A stretch of 46,698 nucleotides of DNA from JAUYLU01 sp038065675 (GCA_038065675.1 JBBTQM010000023.1:1-46698); one strand, 5' to 3'; counted from the first letter of the stretch, positions 40,792 through 46,698 are shown. Numbers and translations are program-made. The notes: generated by a model from the letters alone, not told the origin.

Positions 40792-41562
40792 ATGAACATC
40801 ATCTCTTGGAACGTAAACGGGCTTAGGGCAGTCCATAAACGTGGCGATTTTAAGTGGATTTTCAAGGAAAGGCCGGATATTTTGTGCTTACAGGAGGTAA
40901 AAGCCGAGCCGGAACAATTACCGGAAGAAATCCGCCAAATCCCGGGATACTTTTCATATTTTTCCCATCCCAAAAACGGCAAAAAAGGATACAGTGGAGT
41001 CGCTATTTATTCAAAAATTGAACCGGAGAAGGTGGAATATGGAATGGGACAGCCCGCCTATGACACCGAGGGGCGACTTATTGCCGCTTATTACAAGGAT
41101 TTTGTTTTGCTGAATGTTTATTTTCCAAACGGCGGTGGCGGGCCGGAACGGCTTAAATACAAACTGGAGTTTTACGACGAGTTTTTGAAATTTATTGAGA
41201 AACTTCGCAAAAAGCACAAAAATATAATTTTTTGCGGTGACATAAACACGGCCCATGAAGAAATTGACTTGGCCAGACCCAAGGAAAATGAGAAAAACAC
41301 AGGGTTTTTGCCGGAAGAGCGGGCGTGGCTAGACGAAGTCGTTTACCACGGTTACGTTGATATTTTTCGCCACTTCTACCCCGCTAAAAGCGAATCCTAT
41401 ACATACTGGGACATTAAAACAGCCGCCCGTGACCGTAATGTCGGCTGGCGGATTGATTATTTTTTCACCACACTGGAAATGCTTAAAAAAGTTAAGGGGG
41501 TTAAGATTCTTTCAAACATTTACGGCTCGGACCATTGCCCGGTGGAACTAGAGTTGAAATAA
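40792..41562 (+). CDS. xth: Exodeoxyribonuclease III (AP endonuclease)
   Basis: 256 aa, the family's usual size. MNIISWNVNGLRAVHKRGDF, ILCLQEVKAE (catalytic Glu), FCGDINTAHEEIDLARPKEN, RIDYFF and the terminal GSDHCPVELEL with the catalytic Asp-His pair are all present. The enzyme incises abasic sites and degrades DNA 3' to 5' in base excision repair. TATACT (40780-40785) is 6 nt before the ATG, suggesting a leaderless mRNA. A strong terminator follows the stop. Confidence 0.95.
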   Translation: MNIISWNVNGLRAVHKRGDFKWIFKERPDILCLQEVKAEPEQLPEEIRQIPGYFSYFSHPKNGKKGYSGVAIYSKIEPEKVEYGMGQPAYDTEGRLIAAYYKDFVLLNVYFPNGGGGPERLKYKLEFYDEFLKFIEKLRKKHKNIIFCGDINTAHEEIDLARPKENEKNTGFLPEERAWLDEVVYHGYVDIFRHFYPAKSESYTYWDIKTAARDRNVGWRIDYFFTTLEMLKKVKGVKILSNIYGSDHCPVELELK

Positions 41563-41579
41563 CCCTATAAAATAAAGCC

Positions 41580-41612
41580 AAAAAAATCCAAGGGCATTCC
41601 TTGGATTTTTTT
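41580..41612. terminator. Bidirectional terminator after exonuclease III
   Basis: AAAAAAATCCAAGG, GCATT loop, CCTTGGATTTTTTT: a perfect 14-bp hairpin with T tracts on both strands, between convergent genes. Confidence 0.93.
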
Positions 41613-41614
41613 AA

Positions 41615-42133
41615 CTAAAGAGATTTAATGTATCTTTTCATGTTAAAAGGCCTTACTCTCTCGCTATTTTTTAGATAAAGGGGATGATGGGGGTGGCCGT
41701 CTTTAGATTTTTTACCTATACAGACCCATTCACATTTATATTTTTCGAGCAGTAAATGTATATCCCTTAAGCAGTTTTTTAGATACTCTCTTTTAGTAAT
41801 TAATGTTCCCCAAGCGGCAAGAATCTTTATCTTTCCCCCGCGCGACTTCACTAGTTTCTCAATGCTGTCCATATTTTCTTGATGTAATTTTTTGTCAAAT
41901 TCAACGTGCAAATCATCTGGGTAAGTTGCTCTTTGCGGATAAATGTTAAGCATTATCCACCCGTCAAATTTATGCCGATTAGCTATCCTTTCAACCGATT
42001 TAACCGTGTTGTCTAAATTATTTGGTGCCGCTGTGCTTGGATTTATGCCAAAACAGAGCATCTGTTTTTTACCCTCAATCCCAAGCGTAAAACGTGCCGA
42101 ATTATCCGAGACTTTTGTATAAATCCACTTCAT
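41615..42133 (-). CDS. DUF1643-family protein
   Basis: 172 aa. Opening MKWIYTKVSDNSARFTLGIE is followed by MLCFGINPSTAAPNNLDNTV and WIMLNIYPQRATYPDDLH, then ILAAWGTLI and a C-terminal DGHPHHPLYL. The GINPSTA and W-G phrases are the DUF1643 hallmark. The family has no established function; some members occur with phage or defence genes. Its ATG directly follows the stop of the CCA-adding enzyme gene (TAA-ATG), so the two are translationally coupled, which hints at an RNA-linked role but does not prove it. Confidence 0.82.
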   Translation of the reverse strand: MKWIYTKVSDNSARFTLGIEGKKQMLCFGINPSTAAPNNLDNTVKSVERIANRHKFDGWIMLNIYPQRATYPDDLHVEFDKKLHQENMDSIEKLVKSRGGKIKILAAWGTLITKREYLKNCLRDIHLLLEKYKCEWVCIGKKSKDGHPHHPLYLKNSERVRPFNMKRYIKSL

Positions 42134-43603
42134 TTACTTGACCCAGTGCCGCTTTCTTATCTCGGCTACCTCTTTCGCCTCCTCTTCCTCTTTCTTCTCC
42201 TTTCCCCTCTCCCCGATGTCCTTTAGGGCCGTATCGGACATTTTAGATAACTCTAATGTCCTTTTATTTAAATATTCTTCTGTATTAAGATTAGGGTCTT
42301 CAAGGACATCTTCCAAAAGGGCGTGTAAAATCCAGCCAACACGCGGTCCCGGTGTTTCCCGTGTAACCTCCATTACCCCAGCCCCATCAATTTTAAGCAT
42401 TCCAACCGATACCGGTGCTCTCATTGCCTCTTCTATCATGGCTTCATATTTCCTTAACCTATAAGGCTTTTCCTTTGGCCTGCCCATGCCAATACGGTCA
42501 CAGGCACGTACTTTCATTAAATCCCAGACATTCTCCGGGCCAACGTTTTTCACAATTCTTCTAACTGCGGATAATGTTATTTTATCTATATCAGAAAAGA
42601 AAAGGTGGTAGCGAACAAGTTTTGAAACAGTATCAATTAGTTTCACGGGAAACTTAAGTCGCTCCATTATCTTTTTTGTTACACGTGAACCAACCACATC
42701 ATGTCCATAAAATGTGTAGTCTTTCTTTTCATCAGACCATCTTCGTGTTTCGGGCTTGGAAACATCATGAAACAGCGCGGCGAGTCTCACGTGTAACGGC
42801 CATTTATTATCAGCAGAATGCTGAAGTGCTCTTAAATTATGTTCCCAGACATCATAAATATGGTCGCCATTTTGTTTCACATGTAACCCTTTTTCTGTTT
42901 CAGGTGAAACGTATTTCAAGACGCCAAGTTTGTGCATCATAATAACGCCACTCATTGGTTTTTCAGCCATTACTATTTTCACGAACTCGTCCCTTATTCT
43001 TTCTTTAGAGATTGATTCAAGTGAATTAGCCTTATTTATCAATGCTTTTTCGGTGTTTTCCTCTATAGTGAAACCGGTTTCAGTTGCTATTCTTATTGCT
43101 CTTAGAATTCTTAAGGCGTCTTCGTCGAATCTTTCTTCCGGTTTTCCTACAGCACGTATAATTTTGTCCTTTATGTCCTTTTGTCCTTTATAAGGGTCAA
43201 CTATTTGTCCCTTAGATGGATCATAGGCAATAGCATTAACGGTGAAATCTCGCCGGTGTAAATCCTCTTCCAAGTTAGCGACAAATTTTACAGTATCCGG
43301 TCGTCTTTTGTCGGTGTACTTCCCTTCCGCGCGGTACGGGGTTACTTCCACGACCTTTAATGTTTCGTCTTCCGTTTTCTCATTAACCACGCCGACTGTT
43401 CCATAATCATTTTCGTAGAATGTATTTTCAAATAATTTTTGTATATCCTCCGGCAGTGCGTTGGTGGTTATGTCCCAATCATTCGGCTTCTTGTCGCAGA
43501 GAGCATCACGTATGCATCCGCCCACGACATACGCCTCAAACCCAGCCTTTTGAAGCCGTTCTGTTACCAACAGGACCTCTTTTGGTATGGCTAATTTAGT
43601 CAT
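42134..43603 (-). CDS. cca: CCA tRNA nucleotidyltransferase with HD domain
   Basis: 489 aa. The nucleotidyltransferase head contains YVVGGCIRDALCDKKPNDWD (GG-x-x-RD and D-x-D metal site), then RDFTVNAIAYDP, and the neck DEDALRILRAIRIATETGFT. A central HD-type domain (VRLAALFHDVSKPETRRWSD) follows, and the C-terminal tail is highly charged. The enzyme adds or repairs the 3' CCA of tRNAs. This fits the window: none of the three complete tRNA genes nearby, nor the partial tRNA-Gly at the right edge, encodes CCA. Several parS-like sequences lie within codons at 42677-42911. Confidence 0.92.
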   Translation of the reverse strand: MTKLAIPKEVLLVTERLQKAGFEAYVVGGCIRDALCDKKPNDWDITTNALPEDIQKLFENTFYENDYGTVGVVNEKTEDETLKVVEVTPYRAEGKYTDKRRPDTVKFVANLEEDLHRRDFTVNAIAYDPSKGQIVDPYKGQKDIKDKIIRAVGKPEERFDEDALRILRAIRIATETGFTIEENTEKALINKANSLESISKERIRDEFVKIVMAEKPMSGVIMMHKLGVLKYVSPETEKGLHVKQNGDHIYDVWEHNLRALQHSADNKWPLHVRLAALFHDVSKPETRRWSDEKKDYTFYGHDVVGSRVTKKIMERLKFPVKLIDTVSKLVRYHLFFSDIDKITLSAVRRIVKNVGPENVWDLMKVRACDRIGMGRPKEKPYRLRKYEAMIEEAMRAPVSVGMLKIDGAGVMEVTRETPGPRVGWILHALLEDVLEDPNLNTEEYLNKRTLELSKMSDTALKDIGERGKEKKEEEEAKEVAEIRKRHWVK

Positions 43604-43651
43604 TTTAGCGGAAATTTTAAGGGTTTATTAATTATTATTCTACATTATTTT

Positions 43652-43680
43652 TTGTTATTTCCCCAGCTAAACCGTATAAT
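43652..43680 (+). promoter_or_regulatory. Promoter of the tRNA-Arg gene
   Basis: TTGTTA (43652-43657), 17-nt spacer, TATAAT (43675-43680), about 20 nt before the tRNA 5' end. Confidence 0.7.
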
Positions 43681-43699
43681 CGCAGTACGAGAGACATTT

Positions 43700-43771
43700 G
43701 CCCCTGTAGTGAAATGGATATCACGCGACGCCTCGAACGTTGTATTCCAGGTTCGAGTCCTGGCGGGGGCA
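43700..43771 (+). tRNA. tRNA-Arg (anticodon UCG)
   Basis: 72 nt with all arms: acceptor GCCCCTG/CGGGGGC, D arm GTGA/TCAC, anticodon arm CGACG-CCTCGAA-CGTTG, T arm CCAGG-TTCGAGT-CCTGG, discriminator A. The anticodon by position is TCG. The base before it, position 33, is C instead of the nearly universal U. CCA is not encoded. The 3' end (from C56) is duplicated 146 nt downstream. Confidence 0.9.
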
Positions 43772-43918
43772 TAGCGAAGCGGAGCCACCGCAGCGGCGCA
43801 ACTGCTTGCGCCGCGTCAGGACTCGAAAGCCGGAGTCATCCCGCTTTAGCGGGAGGCGAGGCGGGGTCGCGGCCTTTTGCGCAGGAAAAGAGCCGTGACC
43901 GAGTCCTGGCGGGGGCAT
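43754..43918 (+). repeat. tRNA-Arg tail-duplication element
   Basis: CGAGTCCTGGCGGGGGCAT occurs inside the tRNA (43754-43772) and again at 43900-43918. Between them: a perfect 9-bp hairpin GCGGCGCAA-CTGC-TTGCGCCGC (43793-43814), two bases, then CAGGACTCGA (43817-43826), an inverted copy of the T arm, a TCCCGC-TTTA-GCGGGA hairpin, and the GC-rich core GAGGCGGGGTCGCG (43858-43871). The same plan recurs after tRNA-Gly. Confidence 0.75.
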
Positions 43919-43921
43919 CAG

Positions 43922-44027
43922 ATAACTCACAACCTACAACTTACGACGAACAACTAATAAAAATACTTTTATTTTCCTCATTTTTCGTTTATATTATAGG
44001 TCGTAGGTTGTTAGTTGTTAGTTAAAA
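43922..44027. repeat. Imperfect inverted repeat between tRNA-Arg and tRNA-Gly
   Basis: CACAACCTACAACTTACGAC (from ~43928) is inverted relative to GTCGTAGGTTGTTAGTTGTT (from ~44000), around an AT-rich centre that also holds a -10-like TATATTATAG for the tRNA-Gly gene. Similar TTAGTTGTTAG wording occurs at other gene borders in the window. Confidence 0.4.
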
Positions 44028-44029
44028 AT

Positions 44030-44100
44030 GCGGGTATGGTTTAGTGGTAGAACACGTCCTTGCCAAGGATGAGACAGGAGTTCGATTCTCCTTACCCGCA
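44030..44100 (+). tRNA. tRNA-Gly (anticodon GCC)
   Basis: 71 nt: acceptor GCGGGTA/TACCCGC, anticodon arm CGTCC-TTGCCAA-GGATG giving anticodon GCC with normal U33, T arm CAGGAG-TTCGATT-CTCCT region, discriminator A. CCA is not encoded. Its 3' end is duplicated 149 nt downstream. Confidence 0.94.
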
Positions 44101-44251
44101 CAGGAGTTTTAAGCAGGCAAACTGCTTTGCCTGCGTGGAGAATCGAAAGGAGGAGCGGTGCCGAGCGAGTACGCGAGGCCGCGAGCCGGGGCTGCGACCG
44201 AGGCGAGCGACGGCGAGCCGAGAGTTGTAGCCGATTCTCCTTACCCGCACA
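44083..44251 (+). repeat. tRNA-Gly tail-duplication element
   Basis: CGATTCTCCTTACCCGCACA occurs in the tRNA (44083-44102) and again at 44232-44251; the similarity continues weakly beyond (AAGCAGGCA after both). Between them: a perfect 9-bp hairpin GCAGGCAAA-CTGC-TTTGCCTGC (44113-44134), two bases, then GGAGAATCGAA (44137-44147), an inverted T-arm copy, and a GC-rich core with GCGAGCCGGGGCTGCG. The order and spacing match the tRNA-Arg element. Confidence 0.75.
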
Positions 44252-44285
44252 TGATTTCAAGCAGGCAGATCATTCTCCGCGTTTC

Positions 44286-44566
44286 CACAAAATGTCTCTT
44301 ACAAAAGACAATAAAGAAAATTAAAATTGAATAGACAAATCGTAGAAATAAAGATTTATACGGCAAAACTGTGGATAAACCTGTTCACATGTGTATAAGG
44401 GACATAAACACAGATAAGATAAAAAGACACATTTAATGTCAGTAAATTAGTAATATATGGCTTTAAGTAAGGACATTTTAGTAAATTGTCCGTTTAAAAT
44501 CTTCTTTAAATCATAAAATCAACTTTTTGTTTCACGTGAAACAAAAAGTTACCAAAGAAACATGTT
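44286..44566. other. AT-rich gap with DnaA boxes and parS: candidate origin region
   Basis: This 280-nt gap between the tRNA-Gly element and yraN contains two perfect DnaA boxes in the same orientation, TGTGGATAA (44370-44378) and TGTGTATAA (44390-44398), 20 bp apart, then AT-rich sequence with a GGACA...TGTCC inverted repeat (about 44472-44492), and ends in the parS palindrome. No gene was seen in it. Confidence 0.45.
44521..44550. promoter_or_regulatory. parS centromere site (ParB binding)
   Basis: TGTTTCACGTGAAACA (44528-44543) matches the widely conserved bacterial parS consensus (TGTTnCACGTGAAACA) at every position. It is the centre of a perfect 30-bp palindrome running 44521-44550. ParB loads at parS for chromosome segregation; parA/parB are not in the window. 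Confidence 0.8.
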
Positions 44567-44950
44567 ATGAATGATTTTTTGCGCCTAGGGAGGGGAGAGG
44601 TCGGACGTGTTGGGGAAGAAATTGCCTCAATTTTTCTTGAGAATAAAGGATTTTTTATTGTCGGGAGAAATTACAGAAAAAAGTGGGGAGAAATTGATAT
44701 TATCGCCAAAAAAGGGAACTCCATGCGTTTCGTTGAAGTTAAAACCATATCGTCTAGCGGAGATACTTCTTACATGCCGGAAGAAAATGTCCATTATAAT
44801 AAATTAAAACGTCTGACGAGAACGATTGAAACATTTTGCGCCGAGCGCAGTTTTTACGGAGATTGGCAGATTGATGTTATCGCAGTATTCCTTGATGTTA
44901 ATAAAAAAGAGGCGAAAGTTAGGTTTACGGAAAATGCCGCGGCGGGGTAG
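44567..44950 (+). CDS. YraN/UPF0102 endonuclease-like protein
   Basis: 127 aa. The family pattern is complete: GRGEVGRVGEEIASIFLENK, NYRKKWGEIDIIAKKGNSMR, FVEVKTISS and, later, WQIDVIAVFLD. The D...E-x-K arrangement is a PD-(D/E)XK nuclease-like core; the family's cellular role is not settled. The ATG at 44567 lies 24 nt after the parS core, and no Shine-Dalgarno motif is evident. A later frame start would cut into the conserved GEEIA helix. Confidence 0.88.
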   Translation: MNDFLRLGRGEVGRVGEEIASIFLENKGFFIVGRNYRKKWGEIDIIAKKGNSMRFVEVKTISSSGDTSYMPEENVHYNKLKRLTRTIETFCAERSFYGDWQIDVIAVFLDVNKKEAKVRFTENAAAG

Positions 44951-45010
44951 GGGATAGTATTTATTTTATGGTAAAATCCCCCTTGTCTGCCGCCCTCCTG
45001 CCGGCAGGCA

Positions 45011-45121
45011 GGTAACGGTAGTATATATGCTTTGGGGTCGAGACTTTTGTCGGAGTGTAGTATAACGGTAACCCCAGTAGGAGAGCGAAGCTCCCTACGG
45101 GGTAAATATATCTGGTTTGGG
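45011..45121 (+). repeat. Degenerate tRNA-Pro D-arm/anticodon-arm copies upstream of tRNA-Pro
   Basis: Two partial, damaged copies of the 5' half of the following tRNA: TAACGGTAGTATATATGC then TTTGGGG (45013-45036), and GTAGTATAACGGTAA (45057-45071) separated by a hairpin-forming insert (CCCC..GTAGG../..CCTAC GGGG, about 45072-45102) from TATATCTGGTTTGGG (45107-45121). The last 15 nt are identical to the tRNA at 45157-45171. Confidence 0.55.
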
Positions 45122-45135
45122 GATATTTTTTTTCT

Positions 45136-45206
45136 CGGGGCGTAGTATACCGGTAGTATATCTGGTTTGGGACCAGACGGACCGGGTTCGATTCCCGGCG
45201 CCCCGA
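45136..45206 (+). tRNA. tRNA-Pro (anticodon UGG)
   Basis: 71 nt: acceptor CGGGGCG/CGCCCCG with the C1-G72 pair typical of bacterial tRNA-Pro, anticodon arm TCTGG-TTTGGGA-CCAGA (anticodon TGG, G37), T arm CCGGG-TTCGATT-CCCGG, discriminator A. No encoded CCA. Confidence 0.93.
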
Positions 45207-45390
45207 GAAAGAAAATATCCGGAAGTCTGGGGGACTTCCGTGGGAATTTCCATTAGAAATTCAGACGGTCCGAGTTCTAGTCACGCGTCATTTACTGCTG
45301 TAAATGCGCGCGACCCCGCCTCAGCACGTCTGCCTCCGGCCCTTGCACCTTGCGGGCACTCGGTGCAAGCTCGGCACCCCGATAATAATC
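45207..45390 (+). repeat. Degenerate tail element after tRNA-Pro
   Basis: Contains GGAAGTC/GACTTCC and GAATTTC/GAAATTC hairpins, a damaged T-arm copy (GACGGTCCGAGTTCTAGTC, about 45264-45282), a CATTTAC-TGCT-GTAAATG hairpin (45289-45306), then CGCGACCCCGCCTC (45309-45322), which is the exact reverse complement of the tRNA-Arg element core, a CTTGCACC/GGTGCAAG hairpin, and CGGCACCCCGA (45372-45382), a one-mismatch copy of the tRNA-Pro 3' end. Confidence 0.5.
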
Positions 45391-45461
45391 TCGTATAAGA
45401 AGATACTTAAAAGTCTTTAAAATGTAGCATTTTTTGGCGGGAATCTCGCCCTTTCACTAAA

Positions 45462-46634
45462 TTACTGAGTACCTATGGCGTCAGTCATTATTTTGGTCAA
45501 TTTTTGCCGTACCCCTTCGTTAAATTCTTTGGCCAGAGTTTCAACCGGCGTATTTAGAAAACTGTCTATTTTTTTGCCGTTTTCCGTCTCAAACGCTTTT
45601 TTTATGTAAGACGTCGCTATAGCGTTTAATTCGCGTTCCCCGGTCGTTTTTGAGTCCGTGGCGGTTGTTATAACGCCGAGAAGTTTCCCCGATATCAGGC
45701 TTACGATTGCTCCCCCGGAAGCCCCTTTTTGCGAAATGATATTGCCTTGTACGGAAAATATATCCGTTGCCCCGACATCTTTGAAATAATAAAGTTTTTC
45801 TATATTTGAAACGCTTGAGGCAACCCAAAGATTGCGCTCAATGGTTATTCCGCCCAGAAATCCGGCGGGATATGCGGCGAGGAGAACCGGCATTCCGGCG
45901 ACAAAAGGATCATTCATTTCCATTTCTGCATAAGGAAAAGGCGAGGGGAGAGTTACGCCCTGCGTTATCATTCCGTTTATCCCGAGAAAAGCATAGTCAT
46001 TTTCTCCTGTTCCCAGTGGACTTTCCTCTTTTATTTTCGCGGCGTTTAGAGAAAGCCAGCTTTCCGGAACGTAAAGGAGCTCAAGAGTGTAAGCGGGGAT
46101 TGCCGGGCTCCCGGTGCGCCCCACGCAGGAAATAAAGTCTTTCATGTGGTAGTCCTTAAGCAAAAAATACTGGGCGATGTGGGCGTTGGTGAGGATAATT
46201 CCGGTGCCGCTTACAATTACCCCGCTTCCGGAAAACGGCTTCAAATAACCGTCCGTTTTGGTCGTGCAAAAAATATTTACAAGTTCGCCGCGAATTTTGT
46301 CGTTTTCGGCCGCCTCCGAAAGAATTTCGCCGCGTTCTATTTTTTGTATTGTTTCCAGCTTAAGCGGGGGATAGGAAGCGGTTTTAGCGGACGTTTTTTT
46401 CTTGGCCGGCGCTGTGGCAGAGGATGAAACCGGTTTGTTTTGCGGGCTTTTTTCCGTGCCGGTTGCCGTCTGAGTTTTTTGTTCCGGCTGTTTTACGGCA
46501 ATTTCTATTTTTTGGGATTCTGCCGGCGGGGGAATCGGCTTTTCGCTTGAGTAATTTACGCCAAAAAGCGCGCTTATGCCTACGACCGCGGGGATTACTA
46601 TTTTGGTCTTGATAAAGTATAGGAATGCCCCCAT
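45462..46634 (-). CDS. Membrane-anchored trypsin-like serine protease
   Basis: 390 aa. One N-terminal membrane helix (KIVIPAVVGISALFGV), a Pro/Lys/Thr-rich linker to residue ~95, then a chymotrypsin-fold protease with the triad His152 (ILTNAHIAQ), Asp213 (ENDYAFLGIN) and Ser307 (QKGASGGAIV). There is no PDZ domain after it, unlike DegP/HtrA. It probably works outside the membrane in protein quality control or processing. The gene begins 15 nt after the 3' end of a tRNA-Gly gene on the same strand, so its mRNA may be released by tRNA 3' processing. Confidence 0.85.
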   Translation of the reverse strand: MGAFLYFIKTKIVIPAVVGISALFGVNYSSEKPIPPPAESQKIEIAVKQPEQKTQTATGTEKSPQNKPVSSSATAPAKKKTSAKTASYPPLKLETIQKIERGEILSEAAENDKIRGELVNIFCTTKTDGYLKPFSGSGVIVSGTGIILTNAHIAQYFLLKDYHMKDFISCVGRTGSPAIPAYTLELLYVPESWLSLNAAKIKEESPLGTGENDYAFLGINGMITQGVTLPSPFPYAEMEMNDPFVAGMPVLLAAYPAGFLGGITIERNLWVASSVSNIEKLYYFKDVGATDIFSVQGNIISQKGASGGAIVSLISGKLLGVITTATDSKTTGERELNAIATSYIKKAFETENGKKIDSFLNTPVETLAKEFNEGVRQKLTKIMTDAIGTQ

Positions 46635-46649
46635 TTATTATTTTATTGG

Positions 46650-46698
46650 TGCGGGATGGGAGAATCGAACTCCCGACACCAGTTTGGAAAACTGGAGT
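46650..46698 (-). tRNA. tRNA-Gly (anticodon UCC), cut by window edge
   Basis: On the minus strand: anticodon arm CCAGT-TTTCCAA-ACTGG (anticodon TCC), T arm GGGAG-TTCGATT-CTCCC, acceptor end ATCCCGC and discriminator A at 46650. The 5' part lies beyond the window. No CCA is encoded and, unlike the plus-strand tRNAs, no tail element follows. Confidence 0.9.

Noticed and set aside
43721..43930. 69-aa minus-strand frame containing PRQDSNLE across tRNA-Arg
   Set aside because: Antisense to a tRNA and its tail element; this is a well-known type of spurious frame created by tRNA T-arm sequence.
44018..44260. 80-aa minus-strand frame across tRNA-Gly
   Set aside because: Same reason; it reads antisense through the tRNA and the duplicated tail.
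1..46698. CRISPR arrays, rRNA genes, insertion sequences with transposase
   Set aside because: No regularly spaced repeats, rRNA segments or transposase frames were found on either strand.

Overview
The window looks like a chromosomal segment of a Candidate Phyla Radiation bacterium (Patescibacteria, probably a Parcubacteria-like lineage) using the standard bacterial code, since UGA serves as a stop in several ATGA gene overlaps. The assignment rests on compact genes, a reduced YebC, a PrgI / VirB4 / VirB2-like membrane cluster of the CPR type, a dnaA-dnaN neighbourhood without recF, and many genes whose -10 box lies 6-8 nt before the start codon, implying leaderless mRNAs. It is an inference from gene content, not a phylogeny.

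Layout. 0-3.6 kb: polA (5' exonuclease part, cut by the window edge) and tsaE, an fibronectin-like surface protein, and a lipoprotein. 3.6-9.7 kb: a pilB/gspE ATPase, a structured RNA before ruvB, then yebC-ruvC, a tiny acidic protein and tyrS. 9.7-16.8 kb: a class A penicillin-binding protein, then the replication-start neighbourhood: DciA-like gene, dnaN, dnaA (minus) facing rpmH-rnpA-yidD-yidC (plus). 16.8-29.1 kb: one long minus-strand block encoding a type IV secretion-like machine (TSP3-repeat protein, secreted protein, VirB6-like channel, conserved partner, PrgI, VirB4 accessory, VirB4, Ig-like protein, VirB2-like pilin, propeller), interrupted by a four-helix-bundle gene bounded by inverted repeats. 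29.1-41.6 kb: rsmA, UvrD/PcrA helicase, LysM-M23 peptidase, ComM-like AAA protein, DksA-like protein, pnp, NYN nuclease, rpsO, xerC/D and exonuclease III. 41.6-46.7 kb: DUF1643, CCA-adding enzyme, four tRNA genes, yraN and a trypsin-like protease.

The most unusual material is non-coding. tRNA-Arg and tRNA-Gly are each followed by about 130 nt of GC-rich sequence that ends in a second exact copy of that tRNA's own 3' end (from C56 of the T loop through the discriminator). Both trailers contain a 9-bp hairpin with a CTGC loop followed by an inverted copy of the T arm. The tRNA-Pro locus carries a more degraded relative. Next to these lies an AT-rich gap with two perfect DnaA boxes and a perfect parS site at the centre of a 30-bp palindrome. 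Two homologous structured 5' leaders precede tsaE-polA and the UvrD-like helicase, with a possible third before the NYN gene and an unrelated one before ruvB. rsmA carries a precise 54-bp in-frame repeat insertion.

No rRNA, CRISPR array, transposase or prophage was seen.
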